Source: Bryobacteraceae bacterium
GTDB lineage: Bacteria; Acidobacteriota; Terriglobia; Bryobacterales; Bryobacteraceae
NCBI GenBank assembly: GCA_019187195.1
Contig: JABAQT010000008.1
Coordinates: 1 to 54,261 of the forward strand
Length of the DNA stretch: 54,261 bases
Direction: 5' to 3'
Positions within the stretch are counted from its first letter, which is position 1, and each line of letters opens with the position of its first letter. Shown here piece after piece: positions 8,622 to 16,959 of the stretch. The notes under the pieces are model-generated. The model did not search any database. It was not told the origin of the DNA and saw only the letters and a list, made by a program, of their open reading frames with translations. Made by a program: the position numbers and the translations under genes.

Positions 8622-9818
8622 CTATGATTTGATGCGGTATTTCTCGAGCGCGTCCTCGTCGATATCAAGACCCAGGCCGGGATAGGGAGGCGCGAGGAGA
8701 TAGCCATCCCGTACGTCGAACAGCGTCTTGCCGCGGAGCACTTTCAAAGCCGGTTCCCATTGCTCGGCGGGAAGCAAGGGCGGAGTGACCAGAGCAACCT
8801 CCTGCCACGGGCAGCCGATGGCGAGCGTTGCCTGCAGCCATCCGGCCAACATCAGACTCATTGTGCCGTGGAGAATGCAGGGCACATGGAACGACTCGGC
8901 CAGCATGGCGGTCTTGCGGCACATGAAGATGCCGCCGGCGTTGCGCCCGTCGGGCTGTACCACGTCGTAGGTCCGGCGCAGCAGGCACTGGCGGAAGGGT
9001 TCGAGGCTCGTGTAGCCTTCACCACCCGTGATCAGCAGATCGACCGCCGCGGCAAGGCGCGCCGGTGTCTCGTAATCGTCCCTGGCAAACGGTTCCTCGA
9101 GCCAGTAGGCCCCGGCCGCCTGGAGCCCTCTGGCCACCTTGAGGCCTGTTTCGAAGTCCCAGATTTTCTGTCCCGCCATGTCCACGGGCGCATGCGCGGT
9201 CCGGTCAAACATGAGGTGAAAGCCCTTGCCCGTGGCCGCCATAATTTCCCGCGCCACCTCGACATCGCCCATCGGATCGGGCCGCCAGGCGCGGATCTTC
9301 ATGCCGTGAAACCCGGCTTTCCGGACCCGCAGAGCCTGTTCCACCTGGTCACGATAGGGAACCTGCGACTGGTCGGCGTTGCCCTTCCAGACGCAGGTGA
9401 TGTACGCCCGGACCCGGTCGCTGGCTCCTCCCAGCAGCCGGTAGACCGGCTGTCCGGCGATCTTTCCGATGGCGTCCCAGACGGCGTGTTCCACTCCGCC
9501 GAAGCGTCCGAGGCCCTCGCGCAAATGCCGGTCCACGGCGAACAGGTCCTTGCCGGCGAGGAGTTGCTTCACCACGGGCAGTTCTCTTGACGGGGGTCCG
9601 GCGAAGGAGTACCCGGTCACACCCGCGTCGGTAACCACCTTGACGACACCGTAGCTGTTGTAGAGACCTGCCTCGCTCTCCGCCCTGGTGATGGGAATGC
9701 GAATGGCAAAGATGTCCACGTCACGAATGCGCACCGGTTTGACGGCCGCCTCGAGCGAACGGAGCGCGGGAAAAGCGGCTCCGAGCCCTAGCAATTTTCT
9801 GCGGCTGAGATCAGGCAT
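8622..9818 (-). CDS. Enolase-superfamily (mandelate racemase/muconate lactonizing) protein with Tat-like leader
   Basis: This is a metal-dependent acid-sugar dehydratase or racemase type protein of 398 residues. It shows the MR/MLE barrel pattern: KIR on the second barrel strand (HGMKIRAW), metal-ligand segments MFDRTAH, YWLEEPF and TGGEG, and the general-base side QPDGRNAGG followed by ILHGTMSL. The N-terminus (LSRRKLLGLGAAFPAL) looks like a twin-arginine leader, which is unusual because most characterised members are cytoplasmic. The ATG at 9818 is preferred because it has a GGGAG upstream and overlaps the preceding gene by 8 bp. Substrate cannot be read from sequence; rhamnonate- or galactonate-dehydratase-like activity is possible. 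Second gene of a two-gene unit with a paralogue. Confidence 0.85.
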   Translation of the reverse strand: MPDLSRRKLLGLGAAFPALRSLEAAVKPVRIRDVDIFAIRIPITRAESEAGLYNSYGVVKVVTDAGVTGYSFAGPPSRELPVVKQLLAGKDLFAVDRHLREGLGRFGGVEHAVWDAIGKIAGQPVYRLLGGASDRVRAYITCVWKGNADQSQVPYRDQVEQALRVRKAGFHGMKIRAWRPDPMGDVEVAREIMAATGKGFHLMFDRTAHAPVDMAGQKIWDFETGLKVARGLQAAGAYWLEEPFARDDYETPARLAAAVDLLITGGEGYTSLEPFRQCLLRRTYDVVQPDGRNAGGIFMCRKTAMLAESFHVPCILHGTMSLMLAGWLQATLAIGCPWQEVALVTPPLLPAEQWEPALKVLRGKTLFDVRDGYLLAPPYPGLGLDIDEDALEKYRIKS

Positions 9819-10995
9819 TGCGGCGGTACTCCCGGATTGCGTCTTCATTCAGATCGAGGCCCAGGCCAGGCAACTCAGGCAGGTGGATATAGCCGTTTTC
9901 CACGCGGAAAACGTATGGCGTGCGCAGCAGCTTCAACGCCGGCTCCCACTCCTCCTCGGGCAGTTCCGGGCCTCCGATGATCTCCTGCCATTCGCAATTG
10001 CTCATCGCGCAGCCCGATTGGATGTAGCCGGCCAGGGCGAGAGAAGACGTCCCATGCTGGATACAGGGCACGCCGAACGCCTCGGCGAGCACGGAGATCT
10101 TGCGCGCCCACCAGATGCCGCCGCAGATGCGCGTATCGGGCTGAATCACGTCATAGGTCTTATTAACGAGAAATTCGAGAAATTCGTAGTTGCTCTTGCC
10201 CAGTTCCCCGCCCGTAATGAGAATGTCCACTTCAGCGGCGAGACGGGCCGGTCCCTGGATATCGTGGCCATCAAACGGTTCCTCGAGCCAGTAGGCTTTG
10301 TGCTTCTCGAGACCGCGGCATACCTGTAGGGCTGTGGGATAATCCCAAACCCAGCCCGGCCGCACCGCCGTACGATCGAGCATGATGTGAAAATCGGGTC
10401 CGACGGCGGCCCGGATCACGCCCACCGCGTCGACGTCATCCATTGGGCGCGGCCTCCAGGCGCGGATCTTCATGGCCTGATAGCCGGCTTTCTTAAGGCG
10501 AACCGCAAACGCCGCCTGGGTATCGTAGGAAACATCGGATTGATCCTGCTTGCCTGGAAATACGCAGGTGCGGTAGACGCGAAGCCTGTCGCGGTTTCCT
10601 CCGAGCAGGCGCGCGACCGGCTGGCCGGCGGCGCGGCCGACGGCATCCCAGAGGGCATGCTCCACGCCGGACCAGATCTGGACTCCGGATTCCCCGCGCT
10701 CCATCTGGAGACGGTTCATGTGTCGGTCGATCGCGAAGAGGTCCTGACCGGCGAGGGTGGGTTTGACCCAGCGTTCGAGGATACCGGAAGGACAGCCGAT
10801 GAAGGATGTTCCGGTGATGCCCGCGTCGGTGTGAACACGGGTAATGGGATAGGTGACGGGACGCGCCGGGCCTGGGATACGGAGCAGGAAGGATTCAATG
10901 TCAGTGATGCGGACGGATTTTGCTTGGGCGAAGGAGCGGAGAGGGGCGGAGAGGGAGGCGGCGGCGAGACGAAGGAAATGACGGCGGGGTAGCAT
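9811..10995 (-). CDS. Enolase-superfamily protein with Tat-like leader, paralogue of the next gene
   Basis: The 394-residue product parallels its downstream neighbour almost segment by segment: a leader with RRHFLRLAAASL, then YQAMKIRAWRPRP, MLDRTAV, YWLEEPF, ITGGELG, QPDTRICGG and IQHGTSSLALAG. The metal ligands and the lysine and histidine catalytic positions of the MR/MLE group are all present. The pair probably arose by tandem duplication. The start at 10995 is chosen because the residues after it form the leader; 9 further codons are open upstream. A near-consensus promoter and a divergent GntR gene lie directly upstream, so the pair is probably one regulated operon. Substrate unknown. 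Confidence 0.85.
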   Translation of the reverse strand: MLPRRHFLRLAAASLSAPLRSFAQAKSVRITDIESFLLRIPGPARPVTYPITRVHTDAGITGTSFIGCPSGILERWVKPTLAGQDLFAIDRHMNRLQMERGESGVQIWSGVEHALWDAVGRAAGQPVARLLGGNRDRLRVYRTCVFPGKQDQSDVSYDTQAAFAVRLKKAGYQAMKIRAWRPRPMDDVDAVGVIRAAVGPDFHIMLDRTAVRPGWVWDYPTALQVCRGLEKHKAYWLEEPFDGHDIQGPARLAAEVDILITGGELGKSNYEFLEFLVNKTYDVIQPDTRICGGIWWARKISVLAEAFGVPCIQHGTSSLALAGYIQSGCAMSNCEWQEIIGGPELPEEEWEPALKLLRTPYVFRVENGYIHLPELPGLGLDLNEDAIREYRRNA

Positions 10996-11044
10996 GGTTT
11001 CTCGGTGAGCGCTCGGAGCCATTGAGCGGCCCGGCTACCGTGCT

Positions 11045-11074
11045 ATCCTATGTACTTCCACCGATCCCTGTCAA
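11045..11074 (-). promoter_or_regulatory. Sigma-70-type promoter for the enolase-superfamily pair
   Basis: On the minus strand TTGACA (11069-11074) is followed after 18 bp by TAGGAT (11045-11050), a perfect -35 and a 4/6 -10. Transcription would start near 11038, about 43 bp before the ATG. It sits in the 98-bp gap shared with the divergent GntR gene. AGCGCT occurs at 11008-11013 (within GAGCGCTC) and again at 11074-11079, touching the -35, so these may be operator halves; that is inference only. Confidence 0.5.
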
Positions 11075-11093
11075 GCGCTGGAGCCGTTGTTTC

Positions 11094-11786
11094 ATGGATA
11101 TCGCCAACTTGCTTGCCCCCTCCGCCGCGCCGCTGATCAAAGACACTGTCGCAACCCGGCTCCGCAATGAGATCATCTCCGGTTCCCTGGCTCCGGGCGA
11201 ACCCATCGTCGAGGGCAAATGGGCTTCCAGGCTGGGCGTGGCACAGTCCTCGGTCCGGGCGGCTTTGAACATATTGGAGGCTGAGGGGTTTGTCTCGCGG
11301 GGCAACGGGCGGATCGCGCGCGTCACACTGATCCGCCCTGAAGACATCCCCCATAACTTTCAGGTCAGGAATGCCCTCGAGGCGCTGGCGGCGGCGCTCC
11401 TCGCGCGGAAGCAGGCGGATCTGTCGGAACTCGATCAGGTGATCGCCGATATGCGCTCGGCGGTGGAGTGCAACAATCTGCAGGCGTTTTATGAACGCGA
11501 TTTGCGGTTCCATCTCACGTTGTGCCGGAAGACGGGGAATCCGGTGCTCGAGCAAATGCTCCAGAGGCTGCTGGTTCCCCTGTTTGCCTTCGTCATCATG
11601 AGGACTCACGACACGATGGATGGGCAGGAGCGATGGCTGGGGAGCATCGCCAAACATGAGCGTATTCTGGCCGCCATCCGGAGCGGAGATCCGAAACGGG
11701 CGGCGGCGGAAGTAGGCGAGGTGGTGGATTTCTTCTATGTGGACATCGACGAACTGATCACGAAGCGGGGCAAGGGGCTGCTGTAG
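11094..11786 (+). CDS. GntR-family (FadR/FCD type) transcriptional regulator
   Basis: This 230-residue DNA-binding regulator has an N-terminal winged helix (about 20-80: VATRLRNEIISGSLAPGEP, then the recognition-helix region LGVAQSSVRAAL and LEAEGFV). A C-terminal all-helical FCD ligand domain follows, with the metal-site pattern of this group (ERDLRFHLTL, later KHERILAAIRSGD). FCD regulators usually sense a sugar acid or organic acid and repress an adjacent catabolic operon. The divergent enolase-superfamily pair is the obvious target. The ATG at 11094 has GGAG 12 bp upstream; the longer frame to 10920 overlaps the divergent gene and is rejected. Confidence 0.9.
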   Translation: MDIANLLAPSAAPLIKDTVATRLRNEIISGSLAPGEPIVEGKWASRLGVAQSSVRAALNILEAEGFVSRGNGRIARVTLIRPEDIPHNFQVRNALEALAAALLARKQADLSELDQVIADMRSAVECNNLQAFYERDLRFHLTLCRKTGNPVLEQMLQRLLVPLFAFVIMRTHDTMDGQERWLGSIAKHERILAAIRSGDPKRAAAEVGEVVDFFYVDIDELITKRGKGLL

Positions 11787-11925
11787 TCAAAACAGACCCA
11801 AGTGTTTGTGTTTTATTCACAGAATAACCACAGGGTGAGCGTCCTATCCAATTGATTTTACGAGGATAATAATCCAGTGAAAAAGGCGTTTTTCTTTTGA
11901 CTTTCGCCCGCTTCGGAGCGACACT

Positions 11926-12544
11926 GGAGATGGTTCCAAGAGGCACGCGGAACAGCGAGCCGGAGGGAACGTAGCGGACCCGGAACGATGATCCGCCGGT
12001 GCAACCTAAAAAACTCACTGGCGGGGAGTGATGGGAGATCGGGCGTTGCTTCACGGCAAGCCTCCTCGTAAGCGTTTCCGCCGGGCGCAAGAGCCGACCG
12101 CAAGGAAGGCTGATCCGGAGGGATGAAAGTCCCGAAGGGGAGCGACGAAAGAAACGGATGCGAGGGACGGTTCGAAGGGCGCGAGCAACGGGTTATCCGC
12201 GATGAACAGCCCCGTACTGGAAACGGACGAGGTTGGGAGCAGGTAACCGAACGGGCTCGAAGCCGGCGGACCGGAGCAAGCGAAGTGTCAGGCCGGGAGC
12301 AATAACCCTGCTGGGGTGAAACCGGAGACGGTAAGTCCTCGCAGGCGAGCGAAAGGCCGGCACGAGCGGCTGGCATTCGGCCTGTTTGGTTTGCAGACAG
12401 ACTTTGGAGCGGTGAAGCGCAAGCCGGCGAAAACGGCTGCGGGGAGCGACAGAGAGGCTGTCCGGCCAGGCAGGTTGCCACGTTCACGCCGAGCATGCGC
12501 GGCGGGTGAGCAAGCTGGAAAGCAGGTCACTTGGAACCATTTTC
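11926..12544 (+). ncRNA. Candidate large structured noncoding RNA, family not identified
   Basis: The 797 bp between the stops of two convergent genes hold no credible protein. The ends pair: 11926-11940 with 12530-12544 form a continuous 15-bp helix including two G-U pairs, then one A-A mismatch and three more pairs. Inside are many local hairpins: 12092-12111 (AGCC/GGCT around CC-GCAA-GG, a GNRA loop), 12120-12133 (GGGA/TCCC), 12212-12226, 12254-12264, 12338-12349, 12422-12438 (AGCCG/CGGCT), 12448-12462 (GACAG/CTGTC), 12469-12479 and 12487-12504 (CGCCG/CGGCG). Loops and joints are rich in A and G on the plus strand, and the G-U pairs exist only in plus orientation. A GATAAT hexamer lies at 11865-11870, and a T-rich run (TTTTCTTTT) follows the 3' strand. 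It could be a decayed group II intron without its reverse transcriptase, a known giant RNA class, or new. Confidence 0.5.
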
Positions 12545-12583
12545 TTTTGGACAACAGCGATTCCGCGACAGCCTGCTCCCGCA

Positions 12584-12985
12584 CTAGTGGCTGGGGAATG
12601 CTTCATCGGGACTGGACTCCCGGCTGTCTTCAACCTTCGGATTGCGGCGGAATCTGTACACTTGTCTTACGGGACGAAAGCTCGCAAAATTGAACCGGCA
12701 GTACTCGCACCGGATCCGCTTCGCGCCGAGCGCCAGCATCAGCGATGTGAACCATTTCGCGATGTAGTGATCCTCGCTCCAGGTGGACAACTCCGTCCGG
12801 TAACAGCAGGGGCAGCGTGCGTAGCGCAGGTCCGTGAAACGCCAGATACGCGCCAGGAAACGGTGCTGGCAATCCTTACAGCGCAGAGAATCGCGTCCCA
12901 ACAGGGAGAGAATGTGCTCACCGAAATGTTGGACGCGGGAATGACGAACGTTGCGCGATCCACAACTTGGGCAGCTAATGAACAT
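12584..12985 (-). CDS. Zinc-ribbon conserved hypothetical protein
   Basis: The 133-residue product has four CxxC pairs (Cys5/8, Cys36/39, Cys58/61, Cys93/96), consistent with two zinc ribbons. Each ribbon is built from a pair near its start (CPSC, CPCC) and a second pair (CKDCQHRF, CEYCRFNF) after a short helical, basic segment. Similar proteins (CPKCGS...RCxDCxHRF) are widespread in Acidobacteriota and have no known function to me; RNA or protein binding would fit. The open frame extends to a TTG at 13027, but the ATG giving MFISCPSC directly precedes the first ribbon and is preferred. No ribosome binding site is clear. The C-terminus is low-complexity and acidic. Confidence 0.75.
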   Translation of the reverse strand: MFISCPSCGSRNVRHSRVQHFGEHILSLLGRDSLRCKDCQHRFLARIWRFTDLRYARCPCCYRTELSTWSEDHYIAKWFTSLMLALGAKRIRCEYCRFNFASFRPVRQVYRFRRNPKVEDSRESSPDEAFPSH

Positions 12986-13038
12986 GCAAGGCGCTGTAAC
13001 GGGAAAATCTATCCCAGTGTAATACAACGGACGGCGAA

Positions 13039-13920
13039 CTAGATTTCCTGCCGGGGAATAGAGCCCCCGGTCCGGCGTGCGGCAACATAAGACTCCATGT
13101 ATTCGGCAAAGGCCTCCAGCAGGCGCTTGCGTACCTGACCGTTCTGTTTCATGGGCTTGCCGTCCACTTCCTTCACAGGCAGCAGATCACGCGTGCTCGA
13201 GGTAATGAATACATCGTCCGCCGCGGAAAGTTCCTGTAGGGTGATCTCCCGCTCACCGATGGGCGTCTCGGGAACGTGAAGTTCCTCGAGAATCACGGCG
13301 CGCGTGACACCCGGCAAACAGCCGCAAGAGAGCGGAGGAGTCCAAACCCTGTTTCCTTCCACTATGAAGATATTGGCGGACGTGCATTCGGAAACAAAGC
13401 CGCGATCGTCGAGCAGCAGCATCTCGTCCATTCCGAGCGATTGCGCCTCCTCGAGCCAGGTGAGGTTCATCGACCACGAGAGAATCTTCGTTCCCGAGAA
13501 GTCGGCTCCGGACAACCGCGCGCGGGTTTTCACGGCCAGGCGCACTCCGTCTCCCCACTGTGTCAAGTCCTTGGTGAAGGCGATCAGGTCGAAAGGACGA
13601 TCGATGCCGTGTCCTTCGTAAGGGCCGCCTTTGTTGCGGACGATGACGACGCGGAGCGTGGAGTCACGGGCATGGTTGGCGCGGACCAATTCGAGAAGGG
13701 CGGCGTGGAAGGCATCCGCGTCGCCGGGAAACGGGATGCGCATTCGCTCGGCGTCTTTTTTCATGCGGGCGTAGTGCCGTTCCCAGGCAAACAGCACGCC
13801 TTCCTTCACGCGGAGCGTACTGAAGACACCCCACCCGTTGAGCAGTCCGACCTGGCCGGGACTCACGAGCTTTTCCGAAGTGTCGCGGATCTCGCCATTG
13901 TGCAGCAGGAAGCGGTGCAT
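13039..13920 (-). CDS. Class IV PLP aminotransferase (branched-chain/D-amino acid/ADC-lyase family)
   Basis: This is a fold-type IV PLP enzyme of 293 residues. The likely PLP lysine is Lys145 in SGTKILSWSMN. GFVSECTSANIFIV (about 174-187) is the conserved segment holding the cofactor-binding glutamate. CLPGVTR and the late FITSSTRDLLPV segment complete the family pattern. Members include branched-chain aminotransferase, D-alanine aminotransferase and aminodeoxychorismate lyase, and sequence alone does not separate these here. The start is well placed, with HNGE at residues 7-10 as in the family. It diverges from the GAF-like gene. Confidence 0.87.
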   Translation of the reverse strand: MHRFLLHNGEIRDTSEKLVSPGQVGLLNGWGVFSTLRVKEGVLFAWERHYARMKKDAERMRIPFPGDADAFHAALLELVRANHARDSTLRVVIVRNKGGPYEGHGIDRPFDLIAFTKDLTQWGDGVRLAVKTRARLSGADFSGTKILSWSMNLTWLEEAQSLGMDEMLLLDDRGFVSECTSANIFIVEGNRVWTPPLSCGCLPGVTRAVILEELHVPETPIGEREITLQELSAADDVFITSSTRDLLPVKEVDGKPMKQNGQVRKRLLEAFAEYMESYVAARRTGGSIPRQEI

Positions 13921-14039
13921 CGTATCCTCAGCGTATCATGGCGGAATGGAAGGATTGGCTTCCCCGGCGCCGAACGGCGATCGGATTTTTCAGGCATTCT
14001 CCCCTTGCTCGCCGCAACAGAATGCGCAACTATTGTTTT

Positions 14040-14843
14040 ATGCCGCTGCCCGAGATTCTCTCGACGTTTGCAGACGATCTTCGCGGGCGCGTCACAGCCC
14101 TTGCATCCGAGTTAGGCTCGGAACTCGCGCGCGGCGAGCGTGCGCTCAGCGAGCGGTTCAACCAGACGGCGCGCCGGTTGCGGCTTGCGGAAACACAAGC
14201 GGAATGGCGGGCCATCCTCGTCGAAGCCGCGGCAGGCTTCTGCGCGAAAGCCGAAGTTTTCTTTCCCGGTCCGGCGCTCACGGGGGCGGCCTTCGCGGAA
14301 GTCCTCGAGTCGAGGGAAACGGTGGTGACTCTGCGCGACGCGGCCCAACTTTCCCCTGCCGCTATCGAGTCTCTTGGTCCGGCGCTCAGTTCGCGCTGTT
14401 ATCTGTTCCCGATTTCCGGCGGGAGGGCGGTGACGGCGATTCTCTACGCGGAGGCTCCGGAGGGCCTGCTCGACCGCAACGCCCTGGAACTGCTGGCGGT
14501 CCTCGCCGCCGGATCGCTGCCTGAAGCCTCTCCGGACGCGGGAACCGCGGACGCCGAAAGCAGGGCAGCGGCCCGCATGGCGCTCCAGGCGCAACGCTTC
14601 GCCCGCGTGCGCGTGGCGAAAATGGTTCTTTCTTCCCGGCGTAAGCTCGAAAGAGGAAGACAGGACGGCAATCTTTACGTCATATTTAAAGAAGACATTG
14701 ATTTAGGACGGCTGGAATTCCGGAGGCAGTTTATGGACTTCTGCCCGTCCATGGCCGATTACTTTCATCAGGAGCTGGTGCATACCTTAGCGAAAGACGA
14801 TGCAAAGGCACTCGGTTCGGAATATCCCGGGGCTTCGCGCTAG
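14040..14843 (+). CDS. GAF-like domain protein with conserved C-terminal domain
   Basis: The 267-residue product has an alpha-helical start (residues 1-60) and a GAF-like alpha/beta middle. A C-terminal segment (from LQAQRFARVRVAKMVL through KEDIDLGR to MADYFHQELVHTLAKDD) ends in GSEYPG. I recognise this C-terminal pattern from acidobacterial and deltaproteobacterial proteins, where it often follows regulatory or zinc-ribbon domains; its role is unknown to me. The ATG giving MPLPEIL is chosen; 34 more codons are open upstream but look unlike a protein start. It overlaps the lytic transglycosylase gene by 44 bp. Confidence 0.72.
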   Translation: MPLPEILSTFADDLRGRVTALASELGSELARGERALSERFNQTARRLRLAETQAEWRAILVEAAAGFCAKAEVFFPGPALTGAAFAEVLESRETVVTLRDAAQLSPAAIESLGPALSSRCYLFPISGGRAVTAILYAEAPEGLLDRNALELLAVLAAGSLPEASPDAGTADAESRAAARMALQAQRFARVRVAKMVLSSRRKLERGRQDGNLYVIFKEDIDLGRLEFRRQFMDFCPSMADYFHQELVHTLAKDDAKALGSEYPGASR

Positions 14844-16959
14844 AAGGATCCTGTTGCCGGCGGCGGCGCTGCTGGTGGCGGCGCTGGCGCCCGTTTCGGC
14901 CCAACCTCCCGCGCAGGGATCGAGACTCGCCCGCGGCATCAGACTGGTGAACAGCAAGTCCTACGCGCAGGCTGTTTCGGCGCTCAAGGGGAGCGCGCCG
15001 CCGCTTGTTGCCGACTACGCGGCGTTTTATCTCGGGCAGGCCGAATATGAGCTGGGGCGTTATCAGGCGGCGGCCGCCGCATTCCGCGAAGTTTACACGC
15101 ACCAGACGCTTTCGCCGATGGCGGCGCGGGCCGTGCTGCTGGCGGCGGCGGCGGAAAATGAATTGAAACACCCGAAAGATGCCATTGCGCTTCTCAGGCA
15201 GTACTATAAGCTTCTCCAGCCGGCGAGCGCGGAAGCGGCTCTCGCCCGCTCGTACGAAGCGGCATCGGATTCGGTTTCCGCGGCGGTAAGCTGGCAGCGA
15301 GTCTACTATCAATATCCGAATGCGGACACCTCCCCGGAGGCCCAATCCTCGCTCGCGCGCCTCAAGGAATCCCTGGGCGACAAGTATCCTCCGCCGATGG
15401 GACAGATGATCATGGCTCGCGCCAAGGCGCTGGCCGGCGCCCGGCGCTACGCCGAGGCGAAGAAGGAGTTGGAATCGGCGCTGGACCTGCTAGGCGGCGA
15501 GGAGCGCGACCTGACTCGGGTCCGAATCGGCGTGATGCAGTACCAGAATAAGCAACTCGCGCCGGCCTATCAGTATCTGAGGGGATTACGGCTCGATTCC
15601 GGCGAGGCCGATGCCGAGCGGCTGTATCATATGGTCTACCTCGCCAAGCGTCTTGACCGGGAAGACGACATGAATGCGCACCTAAAGGAGTTGGACGGGA
15701 AGTATCCGCAGTCCTCCTGGAGGCTGGAAGCCATCATCTCCGTCTCCTACCTGTATGCATCGCGCAACGACCAGGCGCGGTCGGAGGCGCTTTATAAGAC
15801 GTGCGTCAATTCCTTTCCCGACAATCCCCATGCCGCCTTCTGCAACTGGAAGCTGACCTGGGCCAACTACCTGCGCCGGCCGGCGGAGTCGAAGAGCAAT
15901 TTCCAGAGCCACATCACGCGCTTCCCGGATTCGGAGAAAGTTCCGGCGTCGCTCTACTTCCTCGGGCGGGTCGCCGAAGCGTCCCGCGACTGGAGCGCCG
16001 CCAGGACCTACTACGCCTTTCTCGAATACAACTACCCCAATCACTACTACGCGATGCTTGCCCGGCAGAAGCTCGATAGTCCGGCGATTCACCGCGCGGC
16101 GGAGTCCGCGGCCGTACGGCAATTCCTCAACTCGGTTCCCTTCCCCCAGAAACGGGCCGCCGTCACCTTCGAGGCTTCAGCCCTGACCAAACAGCGTCTC
16201 TCTCGCGCGCGGTACCTGGATGGCGCCGGACTCTCCGACCTGGCCGAGGCGGAACTGCGCTTTGCGGCGCGAAATGACGGACAGCCTCAGGTGATCTCGG
16301 TGGAACTCGCCAAGCTGCTCCAGAAACGCGGCGCCACGGATGAGGCGCTTCGCGCCGTAAAGGCGTACGTGCCGAACTATCTGAATATCCCCATGGATGA
16401 AGCGCCGCTCAGTTTCTGGCGTGTCGCTTTTCCCCTGCCCTTCAGGGCATCGGTCGAGAAGTACGCGCGCCAGAAGTCTCTCGACCCCTTCGTCGTGGCG
16501 GGCCTCATCCGTCAGGAGTCCGAGTTCAACCCGAAAGCCGTTTCCGTGGCCAAGGCCTATGGCCTGACACAGGTGCTGCCCTCGACCGGGCGCTCCTTGA
16601 GCCGCCAGAACGGCATCCGCCGCTTCTACCCGAAGATGCTGTTCGTCCCCGACGTTAACCTGAAGCTCGGCACGCACTACCTCCAGCAGTTGCTCGCCTC
16701 GCTCAACGGCAAGTGGGAGGAGACTCTCGCCTCCTACAATGCCGGGCGTTCGCGCGTCATGCGCTGGCTTGACTGGGGTTCCTACCGGGAGCCGGCGGAA
16801 TTTATCGAATCCATTCCGATTGCCGAGACGCGCGATTACGTCCAGATTGTGCTGCGCAATGCCAGCGTGTACAGGCGGCTTTACGAGTCAACAGGCGCTG
16901 CGTTACCTTCAAGGGATGTCCACTCAGGCCGGACAACCGGCCATCTCGTCCGGGACTAG
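14800..16959 (+). CDS. Lytic murein transglycosylase with N-terminal TPR region (Slt70-like)
   Basis: This is an exported peptidoglycan-cleaving enzyme. The 719-residue product starts with a signal peptide (RRILLPAAALLVAALAPVSA, cut near AQPPAQ). About 500 residues of helical TPR-like repeats follow, then a C-terminal SLT domain. The catalytic glutamate is Glu573 in IRQESEFNPKA. YGLTQVLPSTG, NLKLGTHYLQ and SYNAGRSRVMRW are the other SLT motifs. The layout matches soluble Slt70-type enzymes with a superhelical ring. It overlaps the GAF-like gene upstream and the aminotransferase downstream by 44 bp each, so the three probably form one transcript, though their jobs differ. Confidence 0.9.
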   Translation: MQRHSVRNIPGLRARRILLPAAALLVAALAPVSAQPPAQGSRLARGIRLVNSKSYAQAVSALKGSAPPLVADYAAFYLGQAEYELGRYQAAAAAFREVYTHQTLSPMAARAVLLAAAAENELKHPKDAIALLRQYYKLLQPASAEAALARSYEAASDSVSAAVSWQRVYYQYPNADTSPEAQSSLARLKESLGDKYPPPMGQMIMARAKALAGARRYAEAKKELESALDLLGGEERDLTRVRIGVMQYQNKQLAPAYQYLRGLRLDSGEADAERLYHMVYLAKRLDREDDMNAHLKELDGKYPQSSWRLEAIISVSYLYASRNDQARSEALYKTCVNSFPDNPHAAFCNWKLTWANYLRRPAESKSNFQSHITRFPDSEKVPASLYFLGRVAEASRDWSAARTYYAFLEYNYPNHYYAMLARQKLDSPAIHRAAESAAVRQFLNSVPFPQKRAAVTFEASALTKQRLSRARYLDGAGLSDLAEAELRFAARNDGQPQVISVELAKLLQKRGATDEALRAVKAYVPNYLNIPMDEAPLSFWRVAFPLPFRASVEKYARQKSLDPFVVAGLIRQESEFNPKAVSVAKAYGLTQVLPSTGRSLSRQNGIRRFYPKMLFVPDVNLKLGTHYLQQLLASLNGKWEETLASYNAGRSRVMRWLDWGSYREPAEFIESIPIAETRDYVQIVLRNASVYRRLYESTGAALPSRDVHSGRTTGHLVRD

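Noticed and set aside
11858..12496. 212-codon open frame on the minus strand opposite the candidate RNA
   Set aside because: Composition is Ser/Pro/Arg/Leu-rich without any fold pattern. It is explained by the structured plus-strand sequence, and its stop and start fit no neighbour.
12505..12537. Group II intron domain V at the end of the RNA candidate
   Set aside because: GAGC and a GAAA loop are present, but the 3' strand ends GGAAC in place of the required GUU-type ending and the bulge is 4 nt.
12316..12693. 125-codon plus-strand frame in the same region
   Set aside because: It covers the 3' half of the hairpin array, runs into the zinc-ribbon gene on the opposite strand, and has no ribosome binding site or family resemblance.
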